DNA of 64,000 nucleotides from Psychrobacter urativorans (GCF_904846695.1 NZ_CAJHBR010000009.1:1-64000); one strand, 5' to 3'. Positions 1 to 8,750 are shown, numbered from the stretch's first letter. Notes: a model not told the origin generated them from the sequence alone. Program-made: numbers and translations.

Positions 1-2
1 TA

Positions 3-110
3 ATTAAATTGTTCAAAATCGTGGCTCATAGATATCGTAACCGTCGTCAGCGCTATGATCTTAGAATGAAGCTATTCGCCGGTGTTGTTAATTTTGAGCT
101 TAACCTATGA
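3..110 (+). mobile_element. 3' end of IS5-family transposase (partial)
   Basis: The reading frame entering from the left edge encodes 35 residues, ending HRYRNRRQRYDLRMKLFAG then VVNFELNL and a stop. The Arg-rich RYRNRR block followed by a short hydrophobic segment and an N-[FY]-E-L ending is typical of the C-terminus of IS5-family (DDE) transposases. The rest of the element lies outside the window. The stop codon overlaps the start of a terminal-repeat-like sequence. Family assignment rests on this short tail only. Confidence 0.7.
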
Positions 111-126
111 CTTTTGCAAGAGGTCT
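109..126 (+). repeat. Probable right terminal inverted repeat of the IS5-family element
   Basis: The 18 bases GACTTTTGCAAGAGGTCT begin inside the transposase stop codon. Their reverse complement, AGACCTCTTGCAAAAGTC, resembles the GAGACCTTTGCAAAA-type ends of IS5/IS1031-like elements. The matching left end is outside the window, so the repeat cannot be confirmed here. Confidence 0.5.
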
Positions 127-513
127 ATTGGCTGTTATTCTCACTGTAAAACTTCCAATAATGACAATCATTAAATATGTAACAAATCAACTGTTAAATG
201 TATGTAAACCATACGGCTACGTAACTGCAATTTGCCATAGTTTTGTGTTAATTACTAGGTATTTTTTTAATTGCTCAGTGTTGATTAGCAAGGAAATATC
301 AATTTGTAGACAAATATAGAGTATTATGAATAGGACAATACTTGCACTCAGTAAAATGCAACTATTTCACTGAGAAATGATATTCTGAATCAATTGGGTG
401 GTTGTGTTTTGGTAAAAATGAATTGTAAAAATGCCGCTATCCCCCCATTATTAGCAATATAAATCTTGTTGATCATTATTATTAGTTATTATTAGCTATT
501 AGGAGTAGTAAAT
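127..513. other. Non-coding spacer between IS end and lemA
   Basis: About 390 bases of AT-rich sequence. The short open frame starting at 107 begins within the IS end and has no recognisable protein character. No terminator or strong promoter was recognised. The promoter of the lemA operon presumably lies here. Confidence 0.5.
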
Positions 514-1125
514 ATGACGCTTAAATCTATTATAAAACCCATTTTTTTATCAGCAGTGTTAGTAACCTCAACGCTTAGCTTAACGGGTTGTGGTTATAAT
601 AACCTACAAGCTCAAGATGAGCAGGTGACAGCCTCCTGGTCAGAAGTGGTCAACCAATATCAGCGTCGTGATGATCTAGTGCCTAACTTGGTTAAAGTAG
701 TGAAGCAGTATGCTGATCAAGAGCAAGAAGTCTTTACTCAAGTAGCGTCGGCACGTTCGCAAGCTGGTGGTATTACTATTACTCCAGAATTGTTGAATGA
801 TCCGCAGGCGATGGAACGCTATGCTGCAGCACAGCAACAGATGACTGGTGCTTTATCACGCTTAATGGCAGTATCTGAGCGTTATCCTGAACTAAAGTCA
901 GATGCTTTATTCCAAGATTTACAAGCGCAATTAGAAGGTACAGAGAACCGTATCACTGTGGCACGTAATCGTTATATCCAAGAAGTGCAAGGCTATAATA
1001 CTACTGTGCGTCAGTTCCCAACCAATATCACTGCTAAAGTATTCGGTATGAGTGCTAAGCCTAACTTTACAGTAGCTAATGAAGACGCTATTTCTAAAGC
1101 GCCAAGCGTTGATTTTGGCGAGTAG
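514..1125 (+). CDS. lemA: LemA family lipoprotein
   Basis: A 203-residue LemA-family protein. Residues 1-26 form a lipoprotein signal peptide with lipobox LTGC (Cys26), so it is predicted to be a lipid-anchored envelope protein. The remainder is the helical LemA domain, beginning around VTASWSEVVNQYQRRDDLVP, with the characteristic RRDDLVPNLV segment and NRYI near residue 150. An AGGAG motif precedes the ATG. It is the first gene of a cluster with two TPM-domain genes, a pairing common in bacteria. The biochemical role of LemA proteins is not firmly established; an envelope function together with the TPM proteins is inferred from context. Confidence 0.9.
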   Translation: MTLKSIIKPIFLSAVLVTSTLSLTGCGYNNLQAQDEQVTASWSEVVNQYQRRDDLVPNLVKVVKQYADQEQEVFTQVASARSQAGGITITPELLNDPQAMERYAAAQQQMTGALSRLMAVSERYPELKSDALFQDLQAQLEGTENRITVARNRYIQEVQGYNTTVRQFPTNITAKVFGMSAKPNFTVANEDAISKAPSVDFGE

Positions 1126-1194
1126 GTGTTAATCTGCATTACTGTTTTGAGTTAGTGCAGAGCACTATTTAGACTATAGCCTTATGCAGTAAAC

Positions 1195-1223
1195 GAGCAG
1201 ACAAGATGCTATTTTGTCTGCTC
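1195..1223 (+). other. Stem-loop between lemA and TPM gene
   Basis: A perfect 10-bp inverted repeat, GAGCAGACAA ... TTGTCTGCTC, with a 9-base loop. It has no T-run after it, so it is more likely an attenuating or mRNA-stabilising hairpin than a full intrinsic terminator. Confidence 0.5.
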
Positions 1224-1326
1224 TATCTGTTAAGCGATTGATGGTAAGCACTAGTATGAGTTTATTGGTGTTAATAAATGCAGTGCTATATAACTTTAAG
1301 TAAAAATATTAGGTGGTAGAGAGCAG

Positions 1327-2541
1327 ATGACTAATTCCAAAGCAATCGTAGCGGCCCTACTGTTGACGCTTAGCGCTACTAGTATCACTACGCTAAATGC
1401 TGCACCGAATGATGTTGCTGTTGCTGCCGCAGATAATCGCTCTAGCAGCAGTGGCATCAGTAGTGAGCAGAATCGTAGTGTTGAGGACTTAGTAGCTATC
1501 GCCAAAGCTGCTGAGAATAATGAGGCGCTCAATGATGCAGTACTAGGTAATGAGGCCATTAACGGCGCTTTATTAGGTAACGATGCTCTAAATCCTAACG
1601 GTGCTAGCGATACTAATAGCGCTAATAGCAGCACAGCGACTAAGCAAGCACCAGTGACCTCTAATGCAGCTAGTGTCGACGCTGATAAACTTATTCTTAA
1701 TAATCCAGTCGTTGACCAAGCCAATATACTCAATCCGCAACAGAAACAACGCCTTGAGGCGCAACTGCAAGGTATCTATCGTCAAGGCCTAGCACAAGCG
1801 GCAGTAATCATCGTGCCTACCACTAATGGCATACCTATATTTGATTACTCGCTACAAGCGGCAGAAAAGTGGAAATTGGGCGAAGCTGATACTGATGATG
1901 GCCTATTAATAGTAGTTGCCGTTAATGATCGGGATATGTACATTCAGTCAGGTTATGGTTTGGAAGGTGTATTGCCTGATGGCGCACTGAACCGGATTAT
2001 TCGTGAGGATATAACGCCTTACTTTAAGCCAGAAAATGGTAGTAGATATTTCGATGGTTTGAGTAATGGTATTAGCCTTATTGAAGAACGTCTAAAAGCA
2101 GACCCCGCAATTTTGGCGCAAGCAGATGCGCAAGCGGCAGCACGCAGTCAAGGTCAAAACGATATTGGTGATAGTCCCTCTCCAGTATTCTTATTTATTA
2201 TGGCCCTAGTCTTTGGTAGCTTTATCACCAGTATCTTTGGTCGTATTTTGGGCTCCATTTTGACCGCTGGCGGGTTTTTTGTCGGTTCCTTAGCCTTAGG
2301 TGGTGGTTTGTTTATGACTATCATTATGGCAGTGTTTTTATGGCTATTCTTGATAGCTCGTGGCGGCGGTGGCGGTGGTGGTCGCGGCGGACGCGGTGGT
2401 GGTGGGATGATATTCCTGCCAGGAGGAGGCTTCGGCGGTGGCGGTTCTAGTGGAGGCTTTGGTGGTGGTGGCTTCGGCGGCGGCGGTTTCGGCGGCGGTG
2501 GCGGCGGCTTTGGTGGCGGTGGAGCCGGCGGCTCTTGGTAA
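1327..2541 (+). CDS. TPM-domain (YgcG-type) membrane protein with Gly-rich tail
   Basis: A 404-residue protein. Residues 1-26 are a Sec signal peptide (hydrophobic run, then LNAA). Residues 27-120 are a low-complexity Asn/Ala/Ser segment. A TPM (YgcG) domain follows from about 126 to 255, starting NPVVDQANILNPQQKQRL and including the DDGLLIVVAVNDRDMYI strand region. Hydrophobic, Gly-rich transmembrane segments lie at about 280-345. The tail from about 346 is almost pure Gly with Arg, Phe and Ser. This architecture matches TPM proteins paired with LemA; the family name methanol dehydrogenase-like is historical and does not imply that activity. Function is unknown, probably in envelope or protein homeostasis. 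Confidence 0.85.
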   Translation: MTNSKAIVAALLLTLSATSITTLNAAPNDVAVAAADNRSSSSGISSEQNRSVEDLVAIAKAAENNEALNDAVLGNEAINGALLGNDALNPNGASDTNSANSSTATKQAPVTSNAASVDADKLILNNPVVDQANILNPQQKQRLEAQLQGIYRQGLAQAAVIIVPTTNGIPIFDYSLQAAEKWKLGEADTDDGLLIVVAVNDRDMYIQSGYGLEGVLPDGALNRIIREDITPYFKPENGSRYFDGLSNGISLIEERLKADPAILAQADAQAAARSQGQNDIGDSPSPVFLFIMALVFGSFITSIFGRILGSILTAGGFFVGSLALGGGLFMTIIMAVFLWLFLIARGGGGGGGRGGRGGGGMIFLPGGGFGGGGSSGGFGGGGFGGGGFGGGGGGFGGGGAGGSW

Positions 2542-2592
2542 TAGTAATTTTTGATTAATATAGCAATTTGCTTTTATTTTAAGGAATACCCA

Positions 2593-3123
2593 ATGGGATC
2601 ACTACACACCGAGCTTACAAAGCCCAGTTTTGCACGTTGGTGGCGTCAAGTGTTGTTCGTTCCGCTACTACATAGTAAGTGGATTAATACTGAAACTATA
2701 CAGATGCTGACGGCCAAAGTTACTCAAGCTGAGGTCGGTCATCGAGGTGAAGTGTTCTTAGTCATAGAAAACCACTTGCCGATTAGTAGTGCCTATTATA
2801 GTAGCGGCCATGATCGTGCTATTGAGTTGTTTAGTCGTTGCCGAGTTTGGGACACTGAAGAGAATACTGGGGTATTAATCTATGTCAATGTCTGCGAGCA
2901 TTATTTGCATATTGTCGCTGATCGTGGCATTAATTCCCATGTGAGCCCGACGGTATGGCAAGCTATGACTGACAAAGCAGTAGCAGGTATCGCTAATCAA
3001 AAGACAGCAGAGAGTTTGACTGAGTTGTTGGATGAAGTGGGACAGTTACTGCGTCAGTATTATCATTTAGAAGATGATCCAGCAGGTAATGAGCTGTCTG
3101 ATACGGTATTGTTTATAAAATAA
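2593..3123 (+). CDS. Second TPM-domain protein, no signal peptide
   Basis: A 176-residue protein when started at ATG 2593, which has AAGGA ten bases upstream; an in-frame TTG at 2551 would add 14 residues but has a poor ribosome site. It contains a TPM-like core with GEVFLVIENHLP, DTEENTGVLIYVNVCEHYLHI and VADRGI, as in the DUF proteins that follow LemA/YgcG genes. No signal peptide or long membrane segment is visible, so it is probably cytoplasmic or peripheral, unlike the preceding gene. It lies 51 bases downstream of that gene and is likely cotranscribed. Function is unknown. Confidence 0.8.
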   Translation: MGSLHTELTKPSFARWWRQVLFVPLLHSKWINTETIQMLTAKVTQAEVGHRGEVFLVIENHLPISSAYYSSGHDRAIELFSRCRVWDTEENTGVLIYVNVCEHYLHIVADRGINSHVSPTVWQAMTDKAVAGIANQKTAESLTELLDEVGQLLRQYYHLEDDPAGNELSDTVLFIK

Positions 3124-3238
3124 AGCGTATCTTCTATAGCGCCTATTACTTATAGCTGCTCCTAACTGAGTTTTGCCTTACTGGGCCATAGCGCACTTGT
3201 TACTAAGATTTTTAACGGATTATAAAAACTGGATTCCT

Positions 3239-4234
3239 ATGATTGAGCTCATTAAAAGACTACCAAAAGCAGAATTGCACTTACATATAGAAGGATCGCT
3301 TGAGCCTGAATTGATGTTTAGACTCTCTAAAAAGAACAATATAGACATCCCTTATAATAGTATTGAAGATGTGCGCGAAGCCTATAATTTCACTAATTTA
3401 CAGACTTTCCTAGATATCTACTATGCTGGGGCAAAAGTGCTAATTACTGAAGATGACTTTTATGATTTAACTTGGGAATACATCTTGAAGTGTGTTGAAA
3501 ATAATATTATCCATACGGAAATATTTTTTGATCCACAGACTCATACTGACAGAGGCATAGCTTTCGAGACAGTCATCACTGGAATCAGCAATGCTTTAGC
3601 CGATGCTAAAGAAAAGTATGGCATTACCTCTTGTATTATCATGTGCTTTTTACGGCATCTATCACAGGAAGAGGCTTTGGCAACTCTAGAGCAATCTTTA
3701 GCCTTTAAACACCATATTGTCGGTGTAGGTCTTGATTCATCAGAATTAAATAACCCTCCATCAAAATTCATAGAAGTGTTTAGCAGAGCCAAGCAAGAGG
3801 GTTTTAAATTAGTCGCTCACGCTGGGGAAGAAGCGGATTTTTCTTATATTTATGAAGCGTTGGATCTGTTACAAATTGAGAGAATAGATCATGGCGTACA
3901 GTCTATAAAAAGCCCAGCACTATTGAAGCGTTTAAAAGAAGAGCAAATACCGCTTACGGTATGCCCGAACTCTAATATCGAACTCAAAGTATTCGACAGT
4001 TACCAACAGCATAATATAAAACAGCTGCTAGATTATGGCTTGAATGTCAGCGTGAATTCAGATGATCCAGCCTACTTTAAAGGTTATATCAATCAAAACT
4101 TTATCAACCTTTATGAGAATATTGATCTATCAGCAGCAGATATTATTACCTTAGTAAAAAACTCTTTTAGATCGGCTTTTATAGATGATGAGTTAAAGCA
4201 AGCCTATTTAGCTAGAGTTGATGAGGCGGTATAA
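3239..4234 (+). CDS. Adenine deaminase (adenosine deaminase family)
   Basis: A 331-residue metal-dependent deaminase of the purine salvage pathway. The N-terminal AELHLHIEGSLEPELMF carries the HxH metal ligands. VAHAGEE holds a further His and the catalytic Glu, RIDHGV the conserved His, and NVSVNSDDPAYF the last Asp ligand. The LEPELMF and SDDPAYF signatures match the adenine deaminase type 2 (yeast Aah1-like) branch better than true adenosine deaminases, so adenine to hypoxanthine is the likelier reaction. The ATG at 3239 sits directly before the conserved start; an upstream in-frame TTG at 3173 gives a 22-residue extension unlikely to be real. It converges with cobB, with a 32-base spacer. 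Confidence 0.85.
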   Translation: MIELIKRLPKAELHLHIEGSLEPELMFRLSKKNNIDIPYNSIEDVREAYNFTNLQTFLDIYYAGAKVLITEDDFYDLTWEYILKCVENNIIHTEIFFDPQTHTDRGIAFETVITGISNALADAKEKYGITSCIIMCFLRHLSQEEALATLEQSLAFKHHIVGVGLDSSELNNPPSKFIEVFSRAKQEGFKLVAHAGEEADFSYIYEALDLLQIERIDHGVQSIKSPALLKRLKEEQIPLTVCPNSNIELKVFDSYQQHNIKQLLDYGLNVSVNSDDPAYFKGYINQNFINLYENIDLSAADIITLVKNSFRSAFIDDELKQAYLARVDEAV

Positions 4235-4266
4235 GTTCTCATATCAACATAGTTTAAGCTGACTTA

Positions 4267-5088
4267 TTATTTTATGAGCTCTTGTACTAGCAATGGTAGT
4301 ACTACCCCCGCCTTTTGCGCTAAAGTGATATCGACTAAGGTATTGGCGGTAGGGTTGGGGTTTATCTCGATAATTTTAGCACCGTTTTGCTTGGCCAATT
4401 GCGCAAGACCAGCGGCAGGGTAGACTAAGCTTGAAGTACCAATGCTAATAAAGACCTCACAGTTAGCGGCGGCTTGTTCTGCTATTCGCCATGACTCGGC
4501 TGGCAAGGACTCACCGAACCAAACAATATCAGGCCTAATATAACCACCACAATGACTACAAGTGAGTAGCTCGTTACTATACCTGATAGTAGCGTTAGGG
4601 CTTTTGGCTGTTTCAGTAGACTGCGATTGAGGGTTATAAGGGGCGGCGCATTGACTACAGCGATTGCGCCAAAGGTGCCCATGCAAATGAGTCACTGCAG
4701 TGCTGGATTGATAAGAGTGCTTGGCTGGTTGCTGACTAAGCGCTTGTTCATGCAAGTCATCTACATTTTGGGTAATCAAAGTCAGTTGCTGTGCTTGAGC
4801 TTGTTGCCATTGAGCAAGGGCTATGTGAGCAGGGTTTGGCGTTTTATCTTGTACTAGCTGACGACGCCATTGATACCAAGACCAAACTAGCTGCGGATCT
4901 TTGGTGAATGCGCTAGGACTAGCCAAGTCTTCGGCACGATATTGCTCCCATAATCCAGTTTGCTTGTCACGGAAAGTTGGAATACCGCTTTCAGCTGAAA
5001 TTCCAGCTCCTGTCAGTATACAGATACGAGAAGATTGAGCTAACAATTGAGTAGCTTGATGTAGTTGAACCGCTAGTTCTGCTAACAT
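4267..5088 (-). CDS. cobB: Sirtuin, NAD-dependent protein deacylase CobB
   Basis: A 273-residue Sir2-family enzyme that removes acyl groups from lysine using NAD. Visible motifs are TGAGISAESGIPTFR (26-40, NAD binding), TQNVDDLH, the catalytic His in HLHGH, two zinc-binding Cys pairs (CSQC and CSHC) and FISIGTSSLVYPA. Residues Tyr72 and Arg75 form the Y-x-x-R motif of class III (SIRT5/CobB) sirtuins, so desuccinylase as well as deacetylase activity is plausible. The gene stands alone between convergent adenine deaminase and a divergent small gene whose start lies 33 bases away. Confidence 0.93.
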   Translation of the reverse strand: MLAELAVQLHQATQLLAQSSRICILTGAGISAESGIPTFRDKQTGLWEQYRAEDLASPSAFTKDPQLVWSWYQWRRQLVQDKTPNPAHIALAQWQQAQAQQLTLITQNVDDLHEQALSQQPAKHSYQSSTAVTHLHGHLWRNRCSQCAAPYNPQSQSTETAKSPNATIRYSNELLTCSHCGGYIRPDIVWFGESLPAESWRIAEQAAANCEVFISIGTSSLVYPAAGLAQLAKQNGAKIIEINPNPTANTLVDITLAQKAGVVLPLLVQELIK

Positions 5089-5121
5089 AGGATTACCTTA
5101 GCTAATGATGGATGCATAGTT

Positions 5122-5496
5122 ATGATAGATGGAATTTGGTGGCTTGTCATATTATTAGCAGTTGTTGCGGCTTTATGGTTATTAGCAAAGTCACGTAGCA
5201 ACGAGAAGCCTAATAATAAGAGTAAACCAAGCAATTTGGCCACGAGTGCGACTTTACCCAATAATGATGCGCTACAAAAAACTTTAAAATTAATCAAGCA
5301 GCACTTCCCTGATTATCGAGTAGCTCGTAAAGGCAGTCATTTATTGATCAGTAAGCAGGGGGTGAAGATCGCTATGATTACTATTGATAAAAAGATAGCT
5401 GTTGGTCAGCGTCGTTTAGGTGAGGTGCCAGTGATGAATTATCATCGAGTGCCTAACCGTACGCAAATCGCTATAAGTTTGCAGCATATGGACTGA
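5122..5496 (+). CDS. Small single-pass membrane protein of unknown function
   Basis: A 124-residue protein that I do not recognise. Residues 5-22 form one hydrophobic transmembrane segment (WWLVILLAVVAALWLLA). A polar linker rich in Asn, Ser and Lys covers about 25-50. A compact C-terminal domain of about 70 residues contains KLIKQHFPDYRV and KQGVKIAMITIDKKIAVGQRR. The arrangement suggests an inner-membrane-anchored cytoplasmic domain. It is divergent from cobB with a very short shared promoter region and is followed by a long gene-free stretch. The ordered composition and hydrophobic N-terminus support a real gene. Confidence 0.65.
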   Translation: MIDGIWWLVILLAVVAALWLLAKSRSNEKPNNKSKPSNLATSATLPNNDALQKTLKLIKQHFPDYRVARKGSHLLISKQGVKIAMITIDKKIAVGQRRLGEVPVMNYHRVPNRTQIAISLQHMD

Positions 5497-6606
5497 ATAG
5501 GGATGGATTAACTAGCTAGTTAGATTAAAAAGTTATCTATAATCATCCCTGACAAAAACTACTGCAAATAGCGTAAAGCTTACTATTATCTTAATGCTAG
5601 TGCCTAAACTATAGTTTTTATTAAAAACGTAGCCCTGCTACGGTCAATTTATTATTAGACTGCAACGACCCTTATGGGTTTTTGACGCTAGTCATCGCAA
5701 ACTACACAGTCCGTATGTCGATTAACAGCGCTCTTGGCAGGGACTTTATCCTTACCTCGCCAAAATCCTTTCAATCCATACCGCTTTATTAACCTATTAA
5801 TCTATTAATAGTACAGCGAGCAACGCATACCCCCTCAATTTCTGTCTGTTACTAGATTTTTTGCACACCAGAATGGCACTTGCTATTCTGCCATATAAGT
5901 CTCCCACTATGGTGTAACGGATCAAAACATCAAAAGGCTGCTGACTCTAGATTTAGGGTAAGCACTGTTTTTTTCTGCTATAAAACTCACTCACTACTTA
6001 GGTGTATCTATCAGAATATAAGCCAGTATATTCTTTAGAATTTGTCCAGTTTTGATATTAATTCAAGCTAGTCAAAGACAGTATTACTAACAACTTAATC
6101 AAGTTTTCCATGATATTGCTTGCCTACCACTATTCAAAGGGTAGAAAGCTCTGATATTAGAGTCTTCGAGTCGTTAAGTTTTGTAATCTATTTTTAGTTG
6201 CCATAAACTCGATTAAGCCCTATAAGTGCGATTAGTAATATTTGGTAAAATCGATAAGCTTTATAAATCAACAGTTTATTCTAAGCCCTTATAGCACGGC
6301 TGGTTGCATCAAAAAACATCTAGTATTTTTAATAAATATCCTGCCTAGCTGTAAGTGATTTAAAACGTTAATTAAGCGTTGTTGATCTATTACTAACCTG
6401 CGACAATAGAGAAACAAAATAACGAAAAGACCAACTAAAAAACGCATAAAGAACAAAAAAATTTATATCACTACAAACTTAAGGCTTTCTTGAATCATAA
6501 CAAGGTGACAAAAAACACTCATTAGCAGCTTGAGTTACTAATCTCCCTACCAAGACTCTCCGGATAGTTCAATCATCATTACTTTTATTTTCCTCAAGGA
6601 AGAAAG
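5497..6606. other. 1.1 kb gene-free region upstream of the Sel1 gene
   Basis: No frame of convincing length is open on either strand, and I found no tRNA or known RNA. Small inverted repeats are visible: CGTAGC/GCTACG near 5627-5641, ACCC/GGGT with T-run near 5668-5684, and ATGGCA/TGCCAT near 5873-5894. The region may be decayed coding sequence or hold an unrecognised RNA. The Sel1 gene promoter should be in its 3' part. Confidence 0.5.
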
Positions 6607-7638
6607 ATGAAGCTACAAGCACTAAAACAGATGCTTATTTATAAAGTCATGGTGCTGGGGTTATTATTAAAAATACCTGTATCGGCGTCAGCAATAGATA
6701 TTGCAGCCATTAAAAGCTCAGCAGAGCATGGGGATATATCCGCTCAGTTTAATCTAGGCTTAATGTACGATAGCGGTGAAGGGGTGCGTAGAAGCTCTAC
6801 CATGGCAGCGAAGTGGTATAGAAAAGCGGCTAATCAAGGACATATCGATTCTCAGTCTAATCTTGGATTAATCTACGAATCGGGTAGAGGAACAGTAAGG
6901 AATTCTGTTACTGCAGCGAAGTGGTATAAAAAAGCCGCTGATCAAGGCCATGCTGATTCTCAGTCTAGTCTTGGAGTAATGTATGATACTGGCAGAGGGG
7001 TTTTACAAGATTTCGTTACAGCAGCGAAGTGGTATAGGAAGGCTGCTGAGCAAGGCCATATCGACTCCCAATCTAATCTCGGGTATATGTACGATAATGG
7101 TAGAGGGGTTTTGCAAAATTCCGCTACGGCCGCGAAGTGGTATAGGAAAGCTGCTGAGCAAGGCCATGCTAACTCTCAGTCTAGTCTAGGTGTAATGTAT
7201 GATGATGGCAGAGGGGTTTTGCAAAATTTCGTCACAGCAGCGAAATGGTATACAAAAGCTGCTGACCAAGGCCATATCAATTCTCAGTCTACTCTTGGGA
7301 TAATGTATGATAATGGCAGAGGGGTTTTACAAAATTTTGTTACAGCAGCGAAGTGGTATCAAAAAGCTGCCGACAAAGGGCATGCTAATTCCCAATATAA
7401 TTTAGGATTAAGTTACGAGAAAGGCTTAGGGGTGGTTCAGGATCCGGCTACAGCCGCAAAATGGTATCGAAAAGCTGCCGATCAAGGACATTCCAACTCG
7501 CAGTATAGTCTGGGGTTAAGTTACGAGAAAGGTTTAGGCGTTCGTCATAGCTACGTTGAGGCCAAAGAATGGTTTGGCAAATCGTGTGATAGTGGCAATC
7601 AGAATGGCTGTGATAAGTTCCAGACGTTAAATGGCTAA
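6607..7638 (+). CDS. Sel1-repeat (SLR) secreted protein
   Basis: A 343-residue protein with a Sec-type N-terminus (residues 1-29, ending PVSASA), predicted to be periplasmic or envelope-associated. From about residue 42 to 328 there are eight 36-residue Sel1-like repeats. The consensus is alternating (I/A)(D/N)SQSxLGxMYDxGRGVLQ and AAKWYxKAADQGH, giving TPR-like helix pairs. The last repeat diverges and has two Cys (SCDSGNQNGCDKF), which could form a disulfide cap. AAGGAAG precedes the ATG. Repeats 3-6 are nearly identical at DNA level (108-bp unit), so repeat number may vary between strains. Sel1 proteins act as protein-interaction scaffolds; the partner is not evident from neighbours. Confidence 0.88.
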   Translation: MKLQALKQMLIYKVMVLGLLLKIPVSASAIDIAAIKSSAEHGDISAQFNLGLMYDSGEGVRRSSTMAAKWYRKAANQGHIDSQSNLGLIYESGRGTVRNSVTAAKWYKKAADQGHADSQSSLGVMYDTGRGVLQDFVTAAKWYRKAAEQGHIDSQSNLGYMYDNGRGVLQNSATAAKWYRKAAEQGHANSQSSLGVMYDDGRGVLQNFVTAAKWYTKAADQGHINSQSTLGIMYDNGRGVLQNFVTAAKWYQKAADKGHANSQYNLGLSYEKGLGVVQDPATAAKWYRKAADQGHSNSQYSLGLSYEKGLGVRHSYVEAKEWFGKSCDSGNQNGCDKFQTLNG

Positions 7639-7684
7639 GTCGCTACAGTCATAGTAGGTAAGAATGAGGGGGTAGTACAAAGAT

Positions 7685-7761
7685 TGGTGCGCTCGGCGGG
7701 AATCGAACCCACGACCCTCGGCTTCGGAGACCGATACTCTATCCAACTGAGCTACGAGCGC
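7685..7761 (-). tRNA. tRNA-Arg (CCG)
   Basis: The reverse strand folds into a complete cloverleaf. The acceptor stem is GCGCTCG paired with CGAGCGC. The D arm is GCTC/GAGT. The anticodon stem TCGGT/GCCGA encloses loop CTCCGAA with anticodon CCG. The T arm is GTGGG-TTCGAAT-CCCGC. The CCA end is encoded. It reads toward the convergent Sel1 gene. Confidence 0.95.
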
Positions 7762-8024
7762 ATTAGGCTTGAAATTAAGACCGCCTAGTCTAACAAATAA
7801 AAGCTGTAAAGCCAATCAACAAAGTTCGCTATTGAGGTTTCTTTAGAAAAAACACTATAGTCAGCAAACAGGCATGGCAATTTACCCCTCTTTTCCCTTA
7901 TAATGATAGGGGAAATAACTATTAATGACCACCGATTACGAGTGTACTAGTAGAATTGATATATATTAATTAATATATTTAATAAGTGCTAGCCATTTGT
8001 ACAAGATATAAGAGAACGTGACGA

Positions 8025-8687
8025 ATGAGAAAAGTAGTGATGTTATCGGCAGCTGCCATTCTAGGAATCGCTAGTATCGCGGTGAGCCAAGCTGAAGAAG
8101 TTGTAGATAAGCCTGTAGCTATTTCTGCAGTAGCAGAAGATACGGCCGCTGAAGCTCCTGCAGCAGTAGGTGGTGAAGTTAAAGCTGCTGCGGATACTGC
8201 TAGTACAGATACTGCTGCTGCAGCTGATGGTGCGGCAGATCCAGCGGCAGCTGCTGCTGAGCCTGCCATGGCTGCTGCGGTTGTTGAAGAGGAGCCTATT
8301 CCTCAAGATACTCCACAAGTTCAGAAGCTTATTGCTCTTTATCCAAATCTAATTGCCCGTATTCAGCCTGTAGGTCAGGTTTGTTTTGAAGATGGCGAGA
8401 TTTGTGATGTAACGGCACGTTCTTCTGGCCCCTCGGCTGGTGATGGCCCTCGCGACGGTGGTGCTGTTTATAATGCCGTCTGTCATACTTGCCATGCAAC
8501 AGGTTTGTTAGGCTCACCTAAACTAGGTGATGCTGGTGCTTGGGGACCTCGTATAGCACAAGGTAAAGAGACGCTATACACTCATGCAATCAATGGTTAT
8601 AACGCTATGCCTGCTAAAGGCGGGGCTGATATCCCTGATGAAGAAGTACAAAACGCTGTTGATTATATGGTTGGTGAAGCCAGCTAA
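8025..8687 (+). CDS. Cytochrome c5-like protein with Ala-rich linker
   Basis: A 220-residue secreted class I c-type cytochrome. Residues 1-23 form the signal peptide (AAAILGIASIAVSQAEE). Residues 24-90 are a low-complexity Ala/Glu/Asp/Val region that probably acts as a flexible periplasmic tether. A short segment with two Cys (VCFEDGEIC, about 122-130) precedes the cytochrome domain, about 145-220. That domain has the heme-binding CHTCH motif, a PKLGDAGAWGPR segment and the likely axial Met in YNAMPAKGG, as in cytochrome c5. It would carry electrons in the respiratory chain. The gene stands alone, with a strong terminator behind it. Confidence 0.88.
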   Translation: MRKVVMLSAAAILGIASIAVSQAEEVVDKPVAISAVAEDTAAEAPAAVGGEVKAAADTASTDTAAAADGAADPAAAAAEPAMAAAVVEEEPIPQDTPQVQKLIALYPNLIARIQPVGQVCFEDGEICDVTARSSGPSAGDGPRDGGAVYNAVCHTCHATGLLGSPKLGDAGAWGPRIAQGKETLYTHAINGYNAMPAKGGADIPDEEVQNAVDYMVGEAS

Positions 8688-8714
8688 CGGCTAGCAATAC
8701 TATTGAGTTTATAG

Positions 8715-8750
8715 AGCACCTACTTTATTAGCTAAAGTAGGTGCTTTTTT
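8715..8750 (+). terminator. Intrinsic terminator after cytochrome gene
   Basis: The stem AGCACCTACTTTA / TAAAGTAGGTGCT is followed by a T-run. Its position just after the cytochrome stop codon fits rho-independent termination. Confidence 0.9.

Noticed and set aside
107..319. 70-residue open frame after the IS end
   Set aside because: It starts inside the IS terminal repeat, has no ribosome site and shows no protein-like composition; probably chance.
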